A DNA stretch of 9,157 nt from Deltaproteobacteria bacterium (lineage in GTDB: Bacteria; Desulfobacterota; Binatia; Bin18): NCBI GenBank assembly GCA_016200595.1, contig JACQEL010000673.1, forward strand, positions 1 through 9,157, given 5' to 3'. Made by a program: the position numbers and the translations under genes. The notes under the pieces were generated by a model. It made no database searches and was not told where the DNA came from. It saw nothing but the letters and a program-made list of their open reading frames with translations. Shown one piece after another: positions 1-4,406 of this stretch (the stretch's first letter is position 1; every line of letters begins with the position of its first letter).

Positions 1-127
1 GACGTGCCGCTGCTTCCAGCAACGTACAGTCATAAACGTAACAGGGCGTGCCGAAGCGCTCGCGTACTTCAGCCGCTTGTTCAGCGGTAAGAAATAGGAT
101 GCGGCCCAGGGTTGGGGTAATGGTCAT
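1..127 (-). CDS. lysA: Diaminopimelate decarboxylase-like PLP enzyme, N-terminal fragment
   Basis: Partial gene: only the first 42 codons lie in the window, and the gene continues past base 1. Reading the minus strand from the ATG at 127-125 gives an N-terminus with FGTPCYVYD at residues 25-33, followed by a helix-like TLLEAAAR. The motif [FY]GTPxYVYD is the hallmark start of diaminopimelate decarboxylase and its fold-type III PLP relatives. It forms the first strand before the alanine-racemase-like barrel. LysA converts meso-diaminopimelate to L-lysine in the cytoplasm. A GAGGGAG ribosome-binding site about 7 bases upstream supports this start. The catalytic lysine and the substrate-specific C-terminal motifs are outside the window, so a related decarboxylase (ornithine/arginine or carboxynorspermidine type) cannot be excluded. 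It is transcribed divergently from the MaoC genes. Confidence 0.72.
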   Translation of the reverse strand, partial: MTITPTLGRILFLTAEQAAEVRERFGTPCYVYDCTLLEAAAR

Positions 128-166
128 GCGTGCTCCCTCTTGTCGTCTCGTCTCATCAATGGGCTT

Positions 167-236
167 GAGCGTGCGAGGCACTACGCTCGCTTTATGGCAG
201 ATGGCTTCGTTTGAAACCTATGAGCCATCTGCTAAA
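167..236 (-). promoter_or_regulatory. Pair of hairpins in the probable lysA leader
   Basis: Two stem-loops lie 40-110 bases upstream of the lysA-like start. The first pairs GAGCGT (167-172) with ACGCTC (183-188). The second pairs GCAGATGGCT (197-206) with AGCCATCTGC (223-232), a perfect 10-bp stem with a 16-base loop. It is extended by TTTA (191-194) with TAAA (233-236) across a 2-base bulge. Neither has a trailing T-run on either strand, so they are not simple intrinsic terminators. They could be leader structures or a protein-binding site. I do not recognise a known lysine riboswitch here, which would be much larger. Confidence 0.3.
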
Positions 237-359
237 GGCTCCCTCACGATGTAGCGTATTTGGGGGCTATGGGTAAAGAGGTGGGCAAGCAAGAGCGAGG
301 AAAAATTCCCTTGTCTACACGCAGCAATGGCTTTGAGAAAATAGGCTTCCTCTTTTCTT

Positions 360-429
360 GTAGGGTGGGTACCACCCACCGTCCCTGCTGTAGCAACAGT
401 TCCAACGTGGTGGGCAATGCCCACCCTAC
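360..429. repeat. REP-like palindromic intergenic repeat (GTAGGGTGGG family)
   Basis: A 70-bp element is bounded by perfect 10-bp inverted arms: GTAGGGTGGG at 360-369 and CCCACCCTAC at 420-429. Each half can also fold alone. The right half contains GGTGGGCA-A-TGCCCACC, a near-perfect palindrome. The left half pairs GGGTGGGT with ACCACCC through a one-base bulge. Paired small palindromes of this kind are typical of REP/BIME-type dispersed repeats, and the core GGTGGGCAATGCCCACC is one I recognise as common between genes in many environmental genomes. A T-run (429-435) follows on the plus strand, but no plus-strand gene ends here. Confidence 0.6.
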
Positions 430-471
430 TTTTTTCTGAGTGCTGAATTCTGAGAAAGAGGGACATTAGGC

Positions 472-500
472 TTGCAACAGCAAAAGAGCCGACGTATGCT
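472..500 (+). promoter_or_regulatory. Candidate sigma-70 promoter of the MaoC operon
   Basis: TTGCAA (472-477, 4/6 to the -35 consensus) and TATGCT (495-500, 4/6 to the -10 consensus) are separated by exactly 17 bases. Transcription would begin near 507, leaving a short leader with the strong GGAGGAGG ribosome-binding site at 524-531. Spacing and position are right, but both boxes are imperfect. Confidence 0.35.
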
Positions 501-535
501 CCCGACAGTAAAATTCTCTCACCGGAGGAGGAACA

Positions 536-1033
536 ATGGCAGCGAAAAAATTTCCCATTGAGGCAGGCCATATCATGTTGTTCGCCCGGGCAGTCGGGGA
601 CGACAACCAGATCTATCACGACGAGGACTATGCCAAGACCACCGAGCCGGGGACCATCATTGCCCCGCCGACCTTTGCCATAGCCAGTGCCCAATTTGAT
701 CCCGACTATCCGTTGCGGCCTAAAAGCGGGCAGCCGTGGTTTGGCTCGGGCAAGGAACCCACAGGCGTGCAGCGCAGTAGCGGTGGCGGAGGAGGTGGCG
801 GCGGCGGTGGCCTCCATGCCGAACAGCACTTCGAGTATCACCGTCATCTCAAGCCGGGTGATGTCCTCACCGCCACGGTGAAACCGGGCAAGACCTGGGA
901 AAAAGAAGGACGGCGGTCGGGGAAACTAGTCTTCTCGGAGACCATCACTGAGTATCGCGATCAAAAGGGGGAACTGGTGATTACCGCTCGCGGCGTTGGC
1001 GTCCGCACTGAACGTCCGGTGGATCAGAATTAG
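536..1033 (+). CDS. MaoC-like (FAS1-type) dehydratase subunit with polyglycine run
   Basis: A 165-residue hot-dog-fold protein of the MaoC_dehydrat_N (FAS1-like dehydratase) type. These form half of a two-gene (R)-enoyl-CoA hydratase/3-hydroxyacyl dehydratase in the cytoplasm. Residues 16-33 (FARAVGDDNQIYHDEDYA) align with the hydratase-2 signature G-D-x-N-P-x-H, but Pro is Gln25 and the catalytic His position is Tyr27. This copy therefore looks like the non-catalytic, substrate-tunnel subunit, as in HadA or HadC of mycobacterial HadAB/HadBC. The second part, HAEQHFEYHRHLKPGDVLTA (residues 94-113), is the typical family strand pair. Ten consecutive glycines (83-92) precede it, forming a flexible loop. 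The start is fixed by GGAGGAGG five bases upstream. The stop codon overlaps the ribosome-binding site of the next gene, so the two are translationally linked. Confidence 0.85.
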   Translation: MAAKKFPIEAGHIMLFARAVGDDNQIYHDEDYAKTTEPGTIIAPPTFAIASAQFDPDYPLRPKSGQPWFGSGKEPTGVQRSSGGGGGGGGGGLHAEQHFEYHRHLKPGDVLTATVKPGKTWEKEGRRSGKLVFSETITEYRDQKGELVITARGVGVRTERPVDQN

Positions 1034-1043
1034 GAGGACAGTT

Positions 1044-1466
1044 ATGGCATTATCAGCACATACGCTTAAGGTGGGAGATACCCATGAAGAACAAATCGTG
1101 AATAATCGGCCGCGGACCCAGTTGGTCCAATACTCCGGCGCGTCTGGTGATTACAACCCCATCCATACGGACGAGGTCTTCGCTACCAAAGTGGCTGGCT
1201 ATCCCTCGGTGTTTGCGCACGGCATGCTCACCATGGGCATGACGGGCAAGATGCTCACGAACTATGTAGGCGATGGGCGCCTGACAAAGTATGGAGTGCG
1301 TTTCACGCGCCAAGTGTGGCCGGGAGATGTTCTCACCGCTAAAGCAACCGTAGAAGCTCTCAGAGAAGAAGGTGGGAAACATTTCATCGATCTGACCGTT
1401 TCCACCGTGAATCAAGAGGGCGCTGAGGTGCTCAGCGGGTATGCGTCTGCCAGGATCGATCCCTGA
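1044..1466 (+). CDS. MaoC family (R)-specific enoyl-CoA hydratase/dehydratase, catalytic subunit
   Basis: A 140-residue single hot-dog protein with the complete hydratase-2 signature YSGASGDYNPIHTDEVFA at residues 30-47. Asp36 and His41 are the catalytic pair and Asn38 is the conserved helper. VFAHGML (56-62) follows, and VWPGDVLTAKATV forms the typical later strand. It reversibly hydrates trans-2-enoyl-CoA (or an acyl-carrier substrate) to the (R)-3-hydroxy form. It begins 10 bases after the preceding stop, with AGGAGGA at 1032-1038, so I chose ATG 1044 over an upstream TTG at 996 that would overlap the first MaoC gene and lacks a site. Adjacent partial-motif and full-motif MaoC genes are the known arrangement of heterodimeric dehydratases such as HadA-HadB and ChsH1-ChsH2. 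The true substrate (fatty acyl, steroid side chain or other) cannot be told. Confidence 0.9.
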   Translation: MALSAHTLKVGDTHEEQIVNNRPRTQLVQYSGASGDYNPIHTDEVFATKVAGYPSVFAHGMLTMGMTGKMLTNYVGDGRLTKYGVRFTRQVWPGDVLTAKATVEALREEGGKHFIDLTVSTVNQEGAEVLSGYASARIDP

Positions 1467-1491
1467 GGTATACGTGCTCGGACATGATTAG

Positions 1492-1508
1492 GAGTGCAGT
1501 CCGCACTC
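1492..1508. repeat. Short hairpin between MaoC and nitroreductase genes
   Basis: GAGTGC (1492-1497) and GCACTC (1503-1508) form a perfect 6-bp stem with a 5-base loop, about 25 bases after the MaoC stop. There is no T-run after it, so it is unlikely to stop transcription fully. It might stabilise the upstream mRNA end or be a small remnant of a dispersed repeat. Confidence 0.3.
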
Positions 1509-1554
1509 TGAGGGTCGGCAGGGATGCCCACTACCACACAAAGGAAGGTACCCA

Positions 1555-2202
1555 ATGGCAGAGCCAGGAGTCTTTGAAGTCATCTATTCCACCCGCGCTA
1601 TGCGCCGTCTCAAACCGGATCCGATTCCGGAAGAAACGCTCAAGAAAATTGTCGATGCGGGCACGCGCGCTCCCAGCGGCGGCAATACGCAAGAGTGGGC
1701 GTTCATCTTAGTGCGAGACCCAGACCTGAAGCGCTTTCTCCGCGATTACTACTGGAACACGTGGCAGCAGTTGCGGGCCAAGAGAATGATCCCGGCAGGG
1801 AATCTCCCGCCGGCTCAGCAGCGCATGCTCAATGCGGCGGCCGATCTTGCTGCCCATCTCGACGAAGTGCCGGTGATTCTCCTGGCCTGCGCGCACCAGG
1901 AATACACGCCCTTAGCCGCAATGAATAATCCCCGCGCGAATACGATCGTAATCCACGGCTCGATCTTTCCGGCGGTACAAAACATCCTGCTAGCTTGTCG
2001 CGCTTTGGGGATTGGGGCGACGTTGACTACCATTCACTGCTTCTTTGAAGAAGCACTTAAACAGAAGCTGGGTATTCCAGACACGATGGAAGTGGCCGCG
2101 ATGATTCCGATGGGCTATCCACAAGGGAAGTTTGGTCCGGTCACCCGGCGGCCGGTCGAAGAGGTGATCCATTGGGATCGCTGGGGGCAGCAAAAAGGCT
2201 GA
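1555..2202 (+). CDS. Nitroreductase family FMN-dependent oxidoreductase
   Basis: A 215-residue protein, full length for the nitroreductase superfamily (FMN-binding homodimers that reduce nitro groups, quinones, flavins or enones using NAD(P)H). Residues 8-19 (EVIYSTRAMRRL) match the first helix, whose basic residues grip the FMN phosphate. RAPSGGNTQEWAF (38-50) is the conserved FMN/dimer loop. LLACRALGIGATLTTI (145-160) and AAMIPMGYPQGKFGPVTRRP (181-200) are the canonical C-terminal motifs, and VIHWDRWG closes the fold. AAGGAAGG at 1541-1548, six bases before ATG 1555, supports this start. The gap to the MaoC gene is 88 bp with only a weak hairpin, so co-transcription is plausible. There is no signal peptide. 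The substrate is not predictable from this sequence. A role beside a CoA-ester dehydratase suggests reduction or dehydrogenation in a catabolic route, which is inference. Confidence 0.9.
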   Translation: MAEPGVFEVIYSTRAMRRLKPDPIPEETLKKIVDAGTRAPSGGNTQEWAFILVRDPDLKRFLRDYYWNTWQQLRAKRMIPAGNLPPAQQRMLNAAADLAAHLDEVPVILLACAHQEYTPLAAMNNPRANTIVIHGSIFPAVQNILLACRALGIGATLTTIHCFFEEALKQKLGIPDTMEVAAMIPMGYPQGKFGPVTRRPVEEVIHWDRWGQQKG

Positions 2203-2243
2203 CAGACTGCCGTCAATTAGAGCAATTTGCACTTGGCTGTGTC

Positions 2244-2301
2244 CTGGGAGCGCGACCATCTTGGTCGCTTTTCACAGCGGGCGAGACGCCCGCGCTCCCA
2301 G
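2244..2301. repeat. Three-way-junction palindromic repeat (CTGGGAGC family)
   Basis: A compact 58-bp element in the convergent gap between the nitroreductase and amidohydrolase genes. The outer stem is CTGGGAGC (2244-2251) with GCTCCCAG (2294-2301). It encloses two perfect 7-bp hairpins with 3-base loops: GCGACCA/TGGTCGC (2252-2268) and GCGGGCG/CGCCCGC (2277-2293), separated by TTTTCACA. The hairpins abut the outer stem with no spare bases, giving a tidy three-way junction on either strand. I recognise the words GGGAGCGCGACCATC and GGGCGAGACGCCCGCGC from dispersed intergenic repeats of other bacteria. It lies where a bidirectional terminator would be expected, but no T-run follows. Confidence 0.7.
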
Positions 2302-2361
2302 CAGAGGCCTCAGGCGAGTGAAAGCCACTGTAGATACTCGTGTCTCCCTCGCGTCAGTACA

Positions 2362-4071
2362 CTACTTGCGGGCCAACGGACCGCGCAGCAATCGACCAGG
2401 CAGCGCACCGGTGTGCTCATTATTGCGCAAGACCACCTCACCGTTGACCACCGTGGCCATGATACCTGCCGCCTTTTGCTTTAGACGGCGGGCGCCAGCG
2501 GGAAGGTCATGGGCCAACTCTGGCAGCATAGGTGAGATTGCCTCAGGGTTGAAAACGACTACGTCGGCAGCCCACCCTTCACGCAGCATGCCGCGCCCCG
2601 TCAACCCCCAATGCGAGGCGGGCACGAAGCTCAGCATCCGCACGGCATCATCTAAAGTCACTGCTTGTTTTTCTCGCACCCAATGACTCAGCAGATGGGT
2701 CTGTAGGGACGAGTCCATAATCTGCGAGACGTGAGCGCCAGAGTCCGAGAAGGTGACCACCGAGCGAGGATTCTTCATCATCTCCAGTACGTGCTCCTGG
2801 TTCTCGTTGACCAGGGGTTGCAGGAAGAATTGCTTAAGATGCTTCTTCAGCGCGAGATCGATGAACACCTCTGCCGGATCTTGGTTGAGATCTGCGGCAA
2901 TCTCGGCAACCGTGCGGTACGGTGGAGTGGCTTTATCCATAACCAGGAGCCATTTGAAATTCGCCGAGCGCGGTTCAGCGCCGACTCCCTGGCCCCGGTC
3001 CCGCGGGGTCTGGTGGATCGCCGCAATCAGTTGCTGGCGGATCTCAGGATCATGCAACTTCGCTTCCTGCTCTGCCAGCGGCAGCTTGCGGATGTCGCAC
3101 CACACCGGCAGCTTATCGAACGGGGTGACCGTCTCAAACGACAGTACGACGTTGAGCGAGCGGCTGTGCACCTGGATGAACATGCGGCCGCCAGCGGCTG
3201 CGGTTTCGTCCGCCAGATTAAAGAACGGGCGCCACATATCCGGCGCCTGGCGACTGCTGAACATACCAAACGTAACGGGCACGCCAGTGTCCACGGCCAG
3301 CGCTTTCAGACGGGCGAGATACTCGTGGACCCGTTCGGGATCGAACCTGACGTCTTCGTTGGCAATCTCAAAGATGCCAGCGTTCAACTCTCCCATCACC
3401 CCCACCAGTTCTCTCACCTCATCCCAGGTAGCTAAGCGGCTGGCCACCGGCTGCCCATCCGGCGTCTGATGATTGCGCGTGCGCGAGGTCGTAAACCCGA
3501 TTGCCCCCGCCCGGATCGCCCGGTGAACCTCCTGCTTCATGGCCTTGAGATCTTTGTCGCTCGCCGTCTCACTGAACGCCCGCTCCCCCATCACATACGT
3601 CCGTAAGGCCGAGTGCCCAATATAGGCCGTGTAGTTGATTCCTTTGGGCAATTTATCCACGGCATCGAGGTATTCGGGAAAGGTTGTCCAACTCCATTTG
3701 ATGCCGGCTTCCATCGCTTCGGGGGCAATGTCTTCAGCCCGCTCTAAATTGCGCATCACCAACAGCTTGTCTTTCTCCGCACAAGGCGCCAGCGAGAAGC
3801 CGCAGTTGCCCATCACCACACTGGTAATACCATGCCAGCACGAGCAGGTGCCCAATGGATCCCAGAACACTTGCGCATCCATGTGCGTATGGGCATCGAT
3901 GAAGCCCGGGGCCACGATATGCCCTTCAGCATCAATGGTTTCCTTGGCGGTCTCGCGCAATTTGCCGATAGTGGCGACCTTACCGCGGCGGATACCGACA
4001 TCAGCCCGATAGCGGGGCATGCCCGAGCCATCGATGACCGTGCCGTTCCTAATAATTAGATCGTATTGCAT
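2362..4071 (-). CDS. N-acyl-D-amino-acid deacylase-like amidohydrolase
   Basis: A 569-residue zinc amidohydrolase of the D-aminoacylase group (Amidohydro_3), predicted to be cytoplasmic. The N-terminal beta sandwich begins YDLIIRNGTVIDGSG. GFIDAHTHMD (56-65) supplies metal ligands His61 and His63. VVMGNCGFSLAP (85-96) carries Cys90, equivalent to the metal-bridging cysteine of D-aminoacylases. His153 in GHSALR and FSDSGAH (441-447) with Asp443 fit the later active-site positions. The C-terminal strand GWAADVVVFNP (499-509) is the usual amidohydrolase ending. Family members hydrolyse N-acyl-D-amino acids, but many longer homologues of about 570 residues, like this one, have no known substrate. 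The start is set by AAGGAGG five bases before ATG 4071. It is convergent with the nitroreductase and stands alone on its strand, with 335 bp to the next upstream gene. Its link to the MaoC operon is only positional. Confidence 0.87.
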   Translation of the reverse strand: MQYDLIIRNGTVIDGSGMPRYRADVGIRRGKVATIGKLRETAKETIDAEGHIVAPGFIDAHTHMDAQVFWDPLGTCSCWHGITSVVMGNCGFSLAPCAEKDKLLVMRNLERAEDIAPEAMEAGIKWSWTTFPEYLDAVDKLPKGINYTAYIGHSALRTYVMGERAFSETASDKDLKAMKQEVHRAIRAGAIGFTTSRTRNHQTPDGQPVASRLATWDEVRELVGVMGELNAGIFEIANEDVRFDPERVHEYLARLKALAVDTGVPVTFGMFSSRQAPDMWRPFFNLADETAAAGGRMFIQVHSRSLNVVLSFETVTPFDKLPVWCDIRKLPLAEQEAKLHDPEIRQQLIAAIHQTPRDRGQGVGAEPRSANFKWLLVMDKATPPYRTVAEIAADLNQDPAEVFIDLALKKHLKQFFLQPLVNENQEHVLEMMKNPRSVVTFSDSGAHVSQIMDSSLQTHLLSHWVREKQAVTLDDAVRMLSFVPASHWGLTGRGMLREGWAADVVVFNPEAISPMLPELAHDLPAGARRLKQKAAGIMATVVNGEVVLRNNEHTGALPGRLLRGPLARK

Positions 4072-4173
4072 TATGCCTCCTTTTCCTCGACCGGTGTTTA
4101 AGGGTCAGCCCGTTGCTGCCGTGGCTTCCCTTGCGTTCCATATAAATCTGACAATACGACATACCAGCTTGTT

Positions 4174-4202
4174 TCTCTAGGGCAAAGCTGACGATTTGAC
4201 AA
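4174..4202 (-). promoter_or_regulatory. Weak promoter candidate for the amidohydrolase
   Basis: On the minus strand TTGTCA (4202-4197, 5/6 to the -35 consensus) is followed after 17 bases by TAGAGA (4179-4174, only 3/6 to the -10 consensus). It would give a leader of roughly 95 bases. The -10 is poor, so this is a suggestion only. Confidence 0.2.
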
Positions 4203-4257
4203 GAGAGTGCGGGTGCATAGCAAAATATTGGCAGGCTGGTGGCTCCCTGTCTGCGTG

Positions 4258-4334
4258 CTTCGACCAGCTCAGCACGAACGGAAAATTACCAACGCACTTA
4301 ATCCCCAGCCCCGTTCGCCCTGAGCCGGTCGAAG
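4258..4334. repeat. Palindromic intergenic repeat (CTTCGACC...CGAACGG family)
   Basis: Two 24-base inverted arms, 4258-4281 and 4311-4334, match at 21 of 24 positions around a 29-base centre. The left arm begins CTTCGACCAGCTCAG and ends CGAACGG. The right arm is its near complement, beginning CCGTTCGCCCTGAG and ending GGTCGAAG. I recognise this word pair (CTTCGAC-GCTCAG-CGAACGG) as a very widespread intergenic repeat in environmental bacterial genomes. The three mismatches suggest an ageing copy or sequence variation tolerated in the stem. No coding sequence lies within it. Confidence 0.65.
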
Positions 4335-4406
4335 GGTGAACGGCGGGTTGGCAGGCAACTCTGCTTGAATTACCACGAAATTGGTATGCACCCCGACCTC
4401 GCCTGA

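Larger units (their letters stand above)
128..535. other. Divergent intergenic region, no gene
   Basis: This spacer separates the minus-strand lysA-like gene from the plus-strand MaoC operon. It holds two neighbouring hairpins (167-188 and 191-236), a 70-bp palindromic repeat (360-429) and a candidate sigma-70 promoter (472-500). The open frames crossing it, one on each strand, lack a convincing start site or recognisable protein sequence. I see no RNA gene in it. Confidence 0.6.
4072..4406. other. Intergenic region between two minus-strand genes
   Basis: 335 bases without a gene. It contains the probable leader and a weak promoter candidate for the amidohydrolase, then a palindromic repeat (4258-4334), then the 3' flank of the surface-protein gene. 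A tiny hairpin, TACCA/TGGTA (4371-4386), lies about 20 bases past that gene's stop but lacks a T-run. Confidence 0.55.

Noticed and set aside
408..435. Hairpin plus T-run as an intrinsic terminator
   Set aside because: It has the right shape on the plus strand, but no plus-strand gene lies upstream, and the hairpin is part of the larger palindromic repeat.
218..847. 209-codon minus-strand open frame across the intergenic region and first MaoC gene
   Set aside because: Its translation shows no recognisable domain, it lies opposite a well-supported gene, and its composition is that of an antisense shadow.
996..1043. Upstream TTG start that would lengthen the second MaoC protein by 16 residues
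   Set aside because: It lies inside the first MaoC gene and has no ribosome-binding site, while ATG 1044 has AGGAGGA at ideal spacing and starts at the normal family N-terminus.
2203..2361. Small ORFs spanning the gap after the nitroreductase
   Set aside because: They are created by the palindromic repeat sequence and have no start signals or protein-like composition.
2731..3469. Two long plus-strand open frames (234 and 238 codons) within the amidohydrolase
   Set aside because: They are antisense to conserved amidohydrolase motifs, have Arg/Ser-rich random-looking translations and no ribosome-binding site.
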